64,000 nucleotides of DNA from Microbacterium caowuchunii (GTDB taxonomy: Bacteria; Actinomycetota; Actinomycetes; Actinomycetales; Microbacteriaceae): contig NZ_CP044231.1 of NCBI RefSeq assembly GCF_008727755.1, positions 2,542,001 to 2,606,000 on the forward strand, read 5' to 3'. Shown piece by piece: positions 34,668-43,327 of this stretch; position 1 is the stretch's first letter; each line of letters starts with the position of its first letter. Position numbers and translations under genes: made by a program. The notes below the pieces were generated by a model that did no database searches, had not been told where the DNA came from, and saw only the letters and a program-made list of their open reading frames with translations.

Positions 34668-36416
34668 TCAGCTCGCGGCGCAGATCGCCGTCGCCGGAAG
34701 CCCGGTCGGATCCACCAGCAGGGGCGTGTGGAGCAGCGACGGCTCCACCTCCGCACGGTCCGGTGCGATGAAGCGGAAGGACAGCGTGCGGGTGTCGCCG
34801 GGATGGATGTCGGTGCGCCGGGTCGAGGCGGGCTGCCCGTCGTCCTCGCCCACGGTGTGCACGACCGCTCCCCCGTCCAGCCACACGCCACCCGGGAACC
34901 ATCCCGCCGGCGCCACCACGCTGACGGTCGGGGCGATGTCGCCCACGGCCGCGCCCCAGATGCCCCCGCCGGTGACGCTGACGGGCAGCGTCTCGGCGGC
35001 GCCCACCGGAAGCGCGTTGCCGAGCTCCACCGTGACGACGACCTCCTGTCGCCCGTCCGCACGGCACACCATCGCACCCACCCCGAGCCCGATCTGCAGG
35101 TACGGGGTCAGCTTCCCCCCCGTCGCGTCGTTCAGGTACACGGCGAATGCGCCCGGGCCCGCCTGCCGATGACGCAGGAGGGGGCCGGCGAGCGCCGTTC
35201 CGGCGATCACCCTCTGCTCCTCCTCGTGCGCACTCCACACCGAGATCCGGCCCTCCTCGACGGGCGTGCGAAGGGCCGAGGCGAGCTCGAGCGGATGCCC
35301 CCGCTCGAGCACCGCGCCGAGGGCGGCCGCTGCGACATCGGCGAAGGCGGCGCTCTGCTCCTGCGGGCTCAGCGTGGCGTAGGCCTGCACGAGCAGACGA
35401 TCGACCACGTCCTCCGCCGCCAGCGGGCCGGACGCGGTATCCACGGGCCCCGTAACGGCGAGCATCGCCCGCAGGACGATCGGGTCGACGGAGACGACCG
35501 CATCCGGGGTCACCCCGGTCGCGCCCTGCCACCAGACCGAGGCCAGTCCCGCGCTCAGGGTGAAGTCCGCGGTCATCGACGCGTTCTGCACGAACCGTCC
35601 GATGCCGTCGCCCAGCGCGCGCTGTTCGCCGGCGCGAAGCGGGAGGAGCGGTTCGGCCGCCGGCGCGAAGTCGCTCGAGTCGCGCATCCCGGCGAGAGTC
35701 ACCCTGCCGTCGTCGATGTCGAGCTGCAGGAAAGTGCCGGTGATCCCACCGCCCGTGCGCAGCTCCGCCGTGTTCTGCAGCATGACGAGGATCGTGCGCG
35801 GCCCGTCCGCGCCCAGGACGGCGGGCAGGATGCGGCTCGCCTCGGCCGTCGGCACGGTCACCTCCGCGACCTCCGTGAGCATCCTGTCGAGCAGACCGAG
35901 ACCGTCCGCGATCTCGTCGACCAGCCCCGATCGATCGATGCCGGAGAGCGCGGCCTGCACCTCAGCCCGGGCACGCTCCGCGCGCTCCAGCTCGGGGGCG
36001 GCGGCGCGCACCTGAGCAGGCAGGTCCGCCAGGTCGACATCCGCCATGTCGCGTGCGGCCGCCAGGAGCGGCGAAGCGACATCGGCGCCGATCCTGGCGA
36101 GACCGGATGCGACCGCCCGGACTGCCGCCAGTTGCGCGCCCGCGCCGGGCAGCCGCTCCGCCGCCCACCAGAGAGCGTCGTCCCCCGGATCCGCCGCCTC
36201 GGCGTGCGCGACCAGCGCGTCGATGGCTGACGCGGCCGACCCGGCGTCACCGACGGTGAGCGCCGTCATCGCCCGTTCGGCGGCGGCGGATGCGGCGGCG
36301 AGCTCATCCCGCGCCCCGACCGCACGCCATCCCACGTACACCGCCGCGCCGCCCAGCCCGACAAGGAGAACGAGGGACGTGAGGACAATGAGCCGGCGCG
36401 AAAGGCGCCCGGTCAC
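34668..36416 (-). CDS. DUF4012 domain-containing membrane-anchored protein
   Basis: 582 residues from GTG 36416, in a GTGA overlap with the upstream gene. One N-terminal membrane helix (LIVLTSLVLLVGLGGAAVYVGW), a helical region (40-190), then the DUF4012 core containing ILVMLQNTAELRTGGGITGTFLQLDIDDGRV. The rest is predicted to lie outside the membrane. DUF4012 proteins are often encoded beside surface-polysaccharide genes and contain an LCP/LytR-like GGxxG segment, but no activity is established. The position next to the exopolysaccharide locus fits polymer attachment or control (inferred). Confidence 0.8.
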   Translation of the reverse strand: MTGRLSRRLIVLTSLVLLVGLGGAAVYVGWRAVGARDELAAASAAAERAMTALTVGDAGSAASAIDALVAHAEAADPGDDALWWAAERLPGAGAQLAAVRAVASGLARIGADVASPLLAAARDMADVDLADLPAQVRAAAPELERAERARAEVQAALSGIDRSGLVDEIADGLGLLDRMLTEVAEVTVPTAEASRILPAVLGADGPRTILVMLQNTAELRTGGGITGTFLQLDIDDGRVTLAGMRDSSDFAPAAEPLLPLRAGEQRALGDGIGRFVQNASMTADFTLSAGLASVWWQGATGVTPDAVVSVDPIVLRAMLAVTGPVDTASGPLAAEDVVDRLLVQAYATLSPQEQSAAFADVAAAALGAVLERGHPLELASALRTPVEEGRISVWSAHEEEQRVIAGTALAGPLLRHRQAGPGAFAVYLNDATGGKLTPYLQIGLGVGAMVCRADGRQEVVVTVELGNALPVGAAETLPVSVTGGGIWGAAVGDIAPTVSVVAPAGWFPGGVWLDGGAVVHTVGEDDGQPASTRRTDIHPGDTRTLSFRFIAPDRAEVEPSLLHTPLLVDPTGLPATAICAAS

Positions 36417-36985
36417 CCGCGGTGCCCGGACCGCGCGCGGCGCGCGGTCAGCAGGACGGCGCCCGCACCGGCCACCACGGCGAACCCGCCAGCGGCGACC
36501 ACGGCGATCGGGATCACCGATCCGGTCTCCGGCAGCGCGGTCGCGAGCGCCGAGGACCCCGGGCCGGTGGCCTCTGCGTCCGCGCATCCCGGCGACGCCG
36601 CGGGCATCGCCAGCGGCACCGCCAGTTCCGCGTCGCCGGAGCGCACCACCGCACGGATGTCGCCGCGCGTCCACTCCGCATCCGGCCACGGCACCTCGCC
36701 GACCAGCCGTCCCCCGGTCATTTCGCCGAGGCGCACCTCCACCGCCGACTCCCCGTCGGTCATCCGGAGGGACGCCGGCAGCGGATCACCGTCGCCTTCC
36801 CTCATCAGGTCGAATGCGATCCACGTGTCACCGAGCCGGCACATCGCCTCGACCGTGGAACCGGCGAGTCCGGAATCCCTTGGCGTGACGGGTGTGTACG
36901 GATCAGCTACGGCATATGCCGCAGATGGCATGGCACACACCAGCGCCACACAGACAAGCGTCGACCGAAGAACAGTCCCCCACAT
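36413..36985 (-). CDS. Secreted protein with LPETG sortase-anchoring tail
   Basis: 190 residues from ATG 36985 (TTGGGGAGGCTGAT upstream). Signal peptide TLVCVALVCAMPSAAYA, a beta-rich body of about 110 residues, a short Ala/Gly/Ser linker, then LPETG (151-155), a hydrophobic helix (SVIPIAVVAAGGFAVVAGAG) and a basic end, the classic sortase sorting signal. It should be covalently attached to peptidoglycan by a class A/D-type sortase; no sortase gene lies in the window. Co-translated with the DUF4012 gene. Confidence 0.8.
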   Translation of the reverse strand: MWGTVLRSTLVCVALVCAMPSAAYAVADPYTPVTPRDSGLAGSTVEAMCRLGDTWIAFDLMREGDGDPLPASLRMTDGESAVEVRLGEMTGGRLVGEVPWPDAEWTRGDIRAVVRSGDAELAVPLAMPAASPGCADAEATGPGSSALATALPETGSVIPIAVVAAGGFAVVAGAGAVLLTARRARSGHRG

Positions 36986-37608
36986 ATCAGCCTCCCCAAA
37001 GGCTGTCACCGGACGCATCCTCCCCAGGATCGCGTCCGTCGTTTCTCAGTTCTGCTGCGTCACGTTACCCCACATTCGCGGTATGCATTCGAACAAAATT
37101 CTGTCCCCCGTTCGGGTGACACGAATCGGTGGATTCGTGGCACGAATTGCGCCGTCGGAACCTCTAGGCGGGCCTGTTCTTTTCGGGTAGCGTCACCGAT
37201 GCCGCAGCTCGGGACGCTTTGGGGAGCCCCCGGGGATCTGCGGCGAAGTGGATGGCGTGTCCGGGGATCTGGGGGATCTCCTCACGTACGTCAGGGCCCT
37301 TTGTGCGTTGCGCTTCTCGAAGCGACAGGCACAGAGGGCCCGACTCGTTTCCGGGGGCGCAAAAGGAGTCCGGATCGGCCCTTGTGCATGCGACGCCGAT
37401 GTGAATAGAGTCAGCCCCACGTCAGCCGCGAAGAGCGGATCCGGAGCACCGAGGGGTCGGTATCCGGAGGCATCCCCGATGTGGGAATCGGGATCATGCG
37501 TGACGTGGGCGGTGGGGTTTCCACCGCTCGGCACTGGGGAACGCGGATCTCATCCGCACTGGGGAGGGACGGGCTTCGGTCCGTTCCTGAATCTGGGGAA
37601 AGACGTTC
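36986..37608 (+). promoter_or_regulatory. Long structured 5' region of the sugar-transferase operon
   Basis: 623 bases without a gene. A possible -10 TAGCGT lies at 37188-37193. Downstream are an attenuator-like stem (37294-37341), small consecutive hairpins (CCCGAT/ATCGGG; GGTGG/CCACC; GCGGAT/ATCCGC) and CTGGGGA repeats at 37534-37540, 37559-37565 and 37593-37599, ending at a short ORF. No known riboswitch was recognised. Confidence 0.45.
37294..37341 (+). terminator. Attenuator-like hairpin in the leader
   Basis: GGGCCCTTTGTGC (37294-37306) pairs with GCACAGAGGGCCC (37329-37341) over 13 positions with one G-T wobble. An inner CGCTTC/GAAGCG stem fills the loop. It lies 356 bases before the sugar-transferase start, inside its predicted leader. 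Confidence 0.5.
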
Positions 37609-37701
37609 ATGGGGACGGAACGTGGCATACGTGCGCATTCGGTGCGCCGCGATGACCGGGGACGAACAGGTCGGCACGACGTCGACGGGTCACCGTCATG
37701 A
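37609..37701 (+). CDS. Putative 30-codon leader ORF coupled to the sugar transferase
   Basis: ATG 37609 with TCTGGGGAAAGACGTTC upstream; encodes MGTERGIRAHSVRRDDRGRT and ten more residues, then stops at TGA 37699-37701 inside the ATGATG that starts the next gene (ATGA overlap). Arg-rich, no family. The coupling geometry and the CTGGGGAA...ATGGGGA start context, also found at 56.6 and 59.5 kb, are the evidence; chance is not excluded. Confidence 0.35.
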   Translation: MGTERGIRAHSVRRDDRGRTGRHDVDGSPS

Positions 37702-39170
37702 TGCCGACGGTGGGCAGCCCGACTCTCGAGTCCGTGGTGACGCCGCGGCCGACGCCCGAGTTGCTGCGCAGACTGCGCGATCACAGGCGACATGCGGCGC
37801 GGCTCGCCGCGAGCGATGCGCTCGCCGTGGGCCTGAGCATGGTCGCCGTCACCGTAGCGATCGGGGCGTCGGCCGTGCCGCTGGGAGAATCCGGGCGGAC
37901 GGTGCTGCCGGCGGTCGCCGCGGGCGGGCTGGTGCTCTGGATGTCGGCGCTCGCGCTGGTGCACAGCAGGGAACCGGGGATGCCGTCCGGCTGGGAGTAC
38001 CGGCGGGTGGCCCGTGCTGCCGCGCTGGTGCTTGCCGTCGCAGCGGTGGGACTGCTGTTCCTGCCGTCCGCACCGGTGCGGCTGCAGGCGCTTCTCGGGG
38101 TGCCGACCGCTCTGGCGGTCCTCCTCGCCAATCGTTGGTACTGGCGGCGGTGGGCTCCCCCTCGTCACCGGCAGTCCGCGCCGCGGGCGCTCCTGGTCGG
38201 CTCACGCCATGACCTGGACGCCCTGGTGCAGACGTTCCAACGCGACGGTCGGCTCGGCTTCCACGTCGTGGGGACGACGTTGGTGGGCCCTCGCGCCCCC
38301 GAGCCGGCCGTTGGCACCGACGGAGCACCTGTCCTGGGAGCGGTCGCCGCGGCGGCCCAGGCCGCCCGGGAGCTGGGCGCGGACACCGTGATCGTCAGCG
38401 GGACTCCCGACGACCCGGACTTCATCCGCCGGCTCAGCTGGCAACTCGAAGGAACGGCCACCGATCTCATCCTCGCCTCGACCTTGACGGACGTCGCGAG
38501 CGGACGGATGTCGCTGCGCACGACGACCGGTCTCGCCCTGGTGAACGTGCGGATCCCGACCTATGCGGGCAGGCCGCACCGGGTCAAGCGCCTGATGGAC
38601 GTGGGGACGGCGACCTGCGCGCTCGTGGCGATCGCACTGGTGACGCCGCTCATCGCCCTCCTCATCCGGCTCGACTCGCCGGGCCCGGTGTTCTTCCGGC
38701 AACGCCGGGTCGGACGCGACGGGCGCGAGTTCGACATCGTGAAGTTCCGCACCATGCGCGTGGGGGCGGAGAGCGAACTGGAGGGCCTGCTAGCGGTGAA
38801 TGAGGGCGCCGGCGCGCTGTTCAAAGTGCGTCAGGACCCGCGGATCACCCGGGTCGGTGCCGTGCTGCGGAAGTACTCGATCGATGAGCTCCCGCAATTC
38901 TGGAACGTCCTGCGCGGCGACATGAGCGTCGTGGGACCGCGCCCTCCGCTCCCGAGCGAGGTACAGGCGTACGACGATCCGGTGTTCCGGCGGTTGTACA
39001 TCCGTCCCGGGATCACCGGGCCGTGGCAGATCGGCGGGCGCAGCGATCTGAGCTGGGAACAGAGCGTGCGGCTGGATCTGCACTACGTGGAGAACTGGTC
39101 GGTCGCGAGCGACATCGGGATCATGCTGCGCACGGCCGGGGTCGTGCTGCGGGCGAAGGGGGCGTACTGA
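37698..39170 (+). CDS. Polyprenyl glycosylphosphotransferase initiating exopolysaccharide synthesis
   Basis: 490 residues. About four membrane helices in the N-terminal 150 residues, a soluble Rossmann-like middle (RALLVGSRHDLDALVQTFQ), a further membrane helix (TATCALVAIALVTPLIALLI), and the C-terminal bacterial sugar-transferase domain with KFRTMRVGAE, DELPQFWNVLRGDMSVVGPR and RPGITGPWQIGGRS. It transfers a sugar phosphate from a nucleotide sugar to undecaprenyl phosphate at the inner leaflet, starting repeat-unit assembly. ATG 37698 overlaps the small upstream ORF. The following gene begins in a TGATG overlap. Confidence 0.92.
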   Translation: MMPTVGSPTLESVVTPRPTPELLRRLRDHRRHAARLAASDALAVGLSMVAVTVAIGASAVPLGESGRTVLPAVAAGGLVLWMSALALVHSREPGMPSGWEYRRVARAAALVLAVAAVGLLFLPSAPVRLQALLGVPTALAVLLANRWYWRRWAPPRHRQSAPRALLVGSRHDLDALVQTFQRDGRLGFHVVGTTLVGPRAPEPAVGTDGAPVLGAVAAAAQAARELGADTVIVSGTPDDPDFIRRLSWQLEGTATDLILASTLTDVASGRMSLRTTTGLALVNVRIPTYAGRPHRVKRLMDVGTATCALVAIALVTPLIALLIRLDSPGPVFFRQRRVGRDGREFDIVKFRTMRVGAESELEGLLAVNEGAGALFKVRQDPRITRVGAVLRKYSIDELPQFWNVLRGDMSVVGPRPPLPSEVQAYDDPVFRRLYIRPGITGPWQIGGRSDLSWEQSVRLDLHYVENWSVASDIGIMLRTAGVVLRAKGAY

Positions 39171-40021
39171 TGGCCATGCGCGTGGCGACGACGCCGATCC
39201 GACTGCGGCACCGTTCCGCTCCGGTCCGACCGCCGGTCGCACCCGGGATGACGTCCCTCGGTATCCCCGCGGTCACGATCGCCGGGACGACCGTGCATCT
39301 CACCGACTCGATCGGCGCACGGGAGGCGGTGGAGGAGGCGGTCCGCACCCGGAGCGGCGCTCCGCTGGCGGTCGCATCCGTCAACCTCGACCACATCCAT
39401 CATCTCGATGCGTTGCAGCAGGATCCGCTCGGCGGGAGTCCTCGGTGGCTCAATCTCATCGACGGCGCGCCGATCGCCGCGCAGACCCGGCGGATGACGG
39501 GCACGGCATGGCCGCGGCTGGCCGGCAGCGATCTGATCACCGGCATCCTCGACGACGCGGCGGCAGGTGGGGCCTGCGTCGCCGTGGTCGGCGGGTCGCC
39601 CGACGTGAGCCAGGCCCTGGCTCGGCGATTCGCGGCCGATTGGCCGTCCCTGCGATTCGCAGGACATTGGACTCCGGCACGCGAGGAGATCTCCTCGCCT
39701 GAATCATCGCTCGCTGTGGCGGCGCAGATTCGCGCGGCGAGGGCGGACATCGTCATCGTGTGCCTGGGAAAGCCCCGGCAGGAGAAGTGGATCGACGGAT
39801 ACGGGGAGGCGACGGGCGCGGGCGCCCTGCTCGCCTTCGGCGCGGTCGTCGACTTCCTGGCCGGTCGGGTCTCGCGGGCACCCCGGTGGGTGTCCGACGC
39901 GGGACTCGAATGGATGTGGCGACTCATGCTCGAGCCAAGACGCCTCGCAAGGCGGTACCTCATCGAGGGACCCCCGGCTTACGTAGCCGTGCGCCGGTCG
40001 TCGCTCCCCCACAGGGCATGA
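39170..40021 (+). CDS. WecB/TagA/CpsF family glycosyltransferase
   Basis: 283 residues. VASVNLDHIHHLD, NLIDGAPIAAQTRRM (the catalytic-base region of the family), CLGKPRQEKWI, and the C-terminal RAPRWVSDAGLEWMWRLMLEPRRLARRY match GT26 enzymes. Such enzymes add the second sugar, often N-acetylmannosamine(uronic acid) or glucose, to the lipid-linked first sugar, which fits its position after the initiating transferase. About 30 extra N-terminal residues are Arg/Pro-rich. Confidence 0.9.
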   Translation: MAMRVATTPIRLRHRSAPVRPPVAPGMTSLGIPAVTIAGTTVHLTDSIGAREAVEEAVRTRSGAPLAVASVNLDHIHHLDALQQDPLGGSPRWLNLIDGAPIAAQTRRMTGTAWPRLAGSDLITGILDDAAAGGACVAVVGGSPDVSQALARRFAADWPSLRFAGHWTPAREEISSPESSLAVAAQIRAARADIVIVCLGKPRQEKWIDGYGEATGAGALLAFGAVVDFLAGRVSRAPRWVSDAGLEWMWRLMLEPRRLARRYLIEGPPAYVAVRRSSLPHRA

Positions 40022-40303
40022 GGCGTCACCCGCGCGCGGGCACGGTCGGACGCTCCCCCCGTCCGGCCGTGTCCGCCCTGTGGCGCGAGGATAGCCGGTG
40101 ACCTGGGGCATGCGTTCCCGGTGCGCCTCGCCCGTCCAGGTCGGGTCGGCGAATCGCCTCGTCCTGGTGTCTTCGCCGGGTATGGCGCGCCAGGACGCAC
40201 CAGGCCAGGAGCGCATACGCCGCCAGAGCGATCAGCATCCACCGTCGCTCGCGCATCAGGTCGCTGTGACAGACGCACGCCGCCACGGCGAGAGGAAGGA
40301 CGG
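40022..40303. other. 282-base intergenic region
   Basis: No gene on the plus strand. On the complement, a short frame (about 40256 to 40026) begins MRERRWMLIALAAYALLAWC, one membrane helix followed by polar sequence, with no clear ribosome site; it is too weak to call. The GT2 gene's ribosome site GGAAGGACGG is at the right end. Confidence 0.3.
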
Positions 40304-41275
40304 ATGATGCGCCACGATCCTCGTTTCGTGACGGAGGGGCCCGCCGACGTGGCCGTGATCATCGTGACCTTCGACAGCGCCGACGATCTCGGGACTCTGC
40401 TCGGATCGCTCCGGGTCGAGGCCGCCCGGAACCGCCTGCGCGTCGTGGTCGCCGACAACGACTCCACGGACGACACGCTACGCGTTGCGCGGAAGCACGA
40501 GGATGTCATCGTCGTGGAGACGGGCGGGAACCTCGGTTACGCGGGCGCGATCAACGCCGCGGTGCGGCTCGCCGGCGACGTCGAGGCTCTCCTGATCCTC
40601 AATCCGGATCTCGAGGTACTGCCCGGATGCGTGACCGCGTTGCGGGACCGCCAACGCACGACCGGTGCCGGAGTCGTCGTCCCCGGGGTCCTCGATTCGG
40701 ACGACAACCTGACGTGCTCTCTGAGGTCCGAGCCCTCGTTGCTCGCAGCCCTCGGCGACGCCGCCTTCGGAGAGCGCTTCCGGTGGCGCTCGAAGGCACT
40801 CAGCGAGACCGTCTATGCCCCGACGATGTACGCGTACGCGCATCCCATCGACTGGGCGACCGGCGCCGCGCTGCTGATCGGCATGTCCACGGCGCAAGCC
40901 GTCGGAGCGTGGGACGAGCGATTCTTCCTCTACTCGGAGGAGACGGACTACTTCCGCCGGGTCCGCGACGCCGGGTACGTGGCCTGGTACGAGCCCAAGG
41001 CCGTGGTCCGCCACGCGCAGGGCGGGTCGGGATCGTCGCCCGCCCTCGATCAGCTCCTCGCCGTGAACCGCATCCGTTACGCACGCAAGCACCGCACCGC
41101 ACCCGGCGCCGCCATGTATCACGCAGTCGTGATCCTGCACGCGCTGGTGCGCGCCGGAAAACGGCGTTACCGGGGCATCCTACGGACGGTGGCACGGGAA
41201 TCGGGTTGGCGGGCACTGCCGCACGCCTCCGGCGGCGGACCGACCCGCACCGTCGCCGCGGAGGTCTCGTCGTGA
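40304..41275 (+). CDS. Family 2 glycosyltransferase (rhamnosyltransferase-like)
   Basis: 323 residues from ATG 40304 (GGAAGGACGG upstream). GT-A fold motifs are VAVIIVTFDSADDLGTLLGSL, VVVADNDSTDD, ETGGNLGYAGAINAAV, LILNPDLEV (the DxD-like site reads NPD, as in WbbL-type enzymes) and FFLYSEETDYFRRV (the ED base region). This subgroup commonly transfers rhamnose or a related deoxy-sugar in the cytoplasm. It overlaps the next gene by four bases. Confidence 0.88.
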   Translation: MMRHDPRFVTEGPADVAVIIVTFDSADDLGTLLGSLRVEAARNRLRVVVADNDSTDDTLRVARKHEDVIVVETGGNLGYAGAINAAVRLAGDVEALLILNPDLEVLPGCVTALRDRQRTTGAGVVVPGVLDSDDNLTCSLRSEPSLLAALGDAAFGERFRWRSKALSETVYAPTMYAYAHPIDWATGAALLIGMSTAQAVGAWDERFFLYSEETDYFRRVRDAGYVAWYEPKAVVRHAQGGSGSSPALDQLLAVNRIRYARKHRTAPGAAMYHAVVILHALVRAGKRRYRGILRTVARESGWRALPHASGGGPTRTVAAEVSS

Positions 41276-42270
41276 ACGTGTCCGACCGGGACGTGTCCCT
41301 GGTGACGGTGAGCTATCGGGGGGACCTCGAGCTCGCCCAGTCCCTCTGCAGGAGCGTCGATGCCTACCTGGACGATGACGTGGAACACATCCTCATCGTC
41401 TCGCGAGCCGATGCGGGGCTGTTCGAGCCGCTCTGCTCCGAGCGGCGACGGATCGTGCTCGTCGAGGACGTCCTCCCCTCCGGGTATGTCCGGATCCCCG
41501 CACCCCAGGAGCTCCGGATCGGCGGATTCCGCCGGCGCGTCAGGGAGCTGTGGAAGACGCCACGGGGAGTCGCGCGCGGCTGGATCATCCAGCAGATCGT
41601 CAAGCTCTCGGCGCCGTCCTACTCGGAACGGGACACCATCGTCTTCGCCGACAGCGACATCGAGCTGCTGCGCGCCCTCCCCGCGTCACGTCTGCTCGTC
41701 GGCGGCCGCACTCGCCTCTACCGGGTACCCGGGGCGACCACGGACAGCCCGGACCACGTCCGCTGGCACCGCTCCGCGGAGCGGTTGCTGGGCATGCCGG
41801 ACGCCGGGCACCTGGGCTCGGACTACATCGGGAACCTCATCACCTGGCGCACGGATGTCCTCCGAGCCCTGCAGGCGCGACTGACCGAGGTCGCGCATCG
41901 GCGATGGGACGTCGCGATCGCCGGCCAGAAGGCCTTCTCGGAGTACGTCCTGTACGGGGCGTTCGCCGAGCACGTCCTCGGAGAGGAGGCCTCCGGTCAT
42001 ACGTTCACCGACGAGGACCTCATCCACGCGGGGTGGTTCTACGACCTCACCGCACCGGAGGGCATCGATGCTTTCCGTTCGGGGATGCTTCCTCAGCACG
42101 TCGGGGTCGCGATCCAGTCGACCGAGGGTTTCACGCTGGAGGGCCGCCGCGAACTCATCGACAGCATCCGTGAGAAGGGCCTCACCGTTCCTGATCCAGC
42201 ACGTGCCGGAGCGGAGCGAGCGCCTCGACCTGGACCGGGAACCCCCCTCCTTCGACCACCCACCGGGTGA
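41272..42270 (+). CDS. DUF6492 family protein (glycosyltransferase-like)
   Basis: 332 residues from GTG 41272, with GGAGGTCTCGTC upstream inside the preceding gene. VSLVTVSYRGDLELAQSLCRS and DTIVFADSDIELLRALP (an acidic DSD site) suggest a GT-A-like fold; GWIIQQIVKLSAPSY and GQKAFSEYVLYGAFAEHV match the DUF6492 family found in capsule loci. The sugar is unknown. The last 30 codons (Pro/Arg/Gly-rich, not conserved) overlap the convergent glycosyltransferase gene by 89 bases. Confidence 0.8.
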   Translation: MNVSDRDVSLVTVSYRGDLELAQSLCRSVDAYLDDDVEHILIVSRADAGLFEPLCSERRRIVLVEDVLPSGYVRIPAPQELRIGGFRRRVRELWKTPRGVARGWIIQQIVKLSAPSYSERDTIVFADSDIELLRALPASRLLVGGRTRLYRVPGATTDSPDHVRWHRSAERLLGMPDAGHLGSDYIGNLITWRTDVLRALQARLTEVAHRRWDVAIAGQKAFSEYVLYGAFAEHVLGEEASGHTFTDEDLIHAGWFYDLTAPEGIDAFRSGMLPQHVGVAIQSTEGFTLEGRRELIDSIREKGLTVPDPARAGAERAPRPGPGTPLLRPPTG

Positions 42271-43327
42271 CGAGCAGCATCCTGGCGGCGTAGTCCTGCT
42301 CCGTCAGGCCGGCGTCGCGCAGGAACTGCGCCCCCGACCCCGTTCGCGCGCGAGGCGTCCGTGCCGCAGCAGCGATGACCGCTGCCAGCGAGGTCGCGTC
42401 CCCGGCCTCATAGAGGTGCACACCGCCATCCAGGTAGGAGCGGATGCCGCCCACGTCCGTCGTGACCAGCGGGACGTCGAAGGCCTGGGCCTCGACCGCC
42501 ACCGTGCAGCCGGACGCGTGCAGGTTCGGCTTCAGCGGGAGGACGACGAGATCCGCACGGGCGTACATCCGGTAGGACTCCTCGAGCGACCCCGCCGGGG
42601 TCACGGCGAGATTGGGCGGAAGGTCCGAGGGGAAGCGGCGGCTGAGCGTGGCGACGCGGAACCGGAGATCCGGGAGGAGCCGGGCCGCCGCGACGAGAGT
42701 CTCCCAATCCCGGTCGCGATCACTCCCGATCGCCAGCACGTACGTCTCGGCCCCGTCGACCGGGTCCTCCCGGATTCGTGCTGCGACGGATTCGTTGATG
42801 GCTGCACCGAACGGCAGGAAGTACACCTCCTGCGTCCCGCGCACCTCCCGGGCATGATCGCGGTTGTACTCGCTCAGGGTGATCTCCACCGCCGCTCGAT
42901 CGAGCAGTCGCAGGTGCGCCCGACGCCGGGCGCTCGACCGGGACCCCCAGTCGTCCCACAGCCAGACGGACTGCGCGATGACGCGCGTCCGGCGATTGCG
43001 CAGGAGCTGAAGCAGCGCGAGCGCTGCCAGCGCTTCGTTCTCGGTGTGCGTCCAGACCACGTCCGCCTCGTTCAGCGCCGCTCTGTTGCGCCACGCGTGA
43101 ACGAGGTCGAACCCGAGCAGGCGGTACACCGCGCGGCGCAGGCGGCGCCCGATGCCGGACTCATCGCGGTCGGTGGACCACGACATCCGGACGGCATCGG
43201 ATGCGGCGGCGTATCCGTATGGCGACGGGGAGTTGCGGGTCGACCGGCCACCCGCCCAGGACTCGAGGGAGAGCCCTTGCTCCAGGAAGACGAAGACCGC
43301 GACCACGCGGGTGCCCTGCATCGTCAT
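42182..43327 (-). CDS. Glycosyltransferase (GT-B type)
   Basis: 381 residues from ATG 43327, ATGA overlap with the O-antigen ligase-like gene. The central SDRDRDWETLVAAARLLPDL and the C-terminal half (VTPAGSLEESYRMYARADLVVLPLKPN; ASGCTVAVEAQAFDVPLVTTDVGGIRSYL) carry the GT4-type donor-binding region with the E-x7-E spacing. The N-terminal domain includes NEADVVWTHTENEALAAL. Last gene of the 13-gene minus-strand operon; donor and acceptor unknown. Confidence 0.8.
   Translation of the reverse strand: MTMQGTRVVAVFVFLEQGLSLESWAGGRSTRNSPSPYGYAAASDAVRMSWSTDRDESGIGRRLRRAVYRLLGFDLVHAWRNRAALNEADVVWTHTENEALAALALLQLLRNRRTRVIAQSVWLWDDWGSRSSARRRAHLRLLDRAAVEITLSEYNRDHAREVRGTQEVYFLPFGAAINESVAARIREDPVDGAETYVLAIGSDRDRDWETLVAAARLLPDLRFRVATLSRRFPSDLPPNLAVTPAGSLEESYRMYARADLVVLPLKPNLHASGCTVAVEAQAFDVPLVTTDVGGIRSYLDGGVHLYEAGDATSLAAVIAAAARTPRARTGSGAQFLRDAGLTEQDYAARMLLVTRWVVEGGGFPVQVEALAPLRHVLDQER

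Noticed and set aside
40026..40256. Small minus-strand membrane protein (MRERRWMLIALAAYALLAWC...)
   Set aside because: A single hydrophobic stretch with no ribosome site, family or -10; kept only as a note in the intergenic entry.
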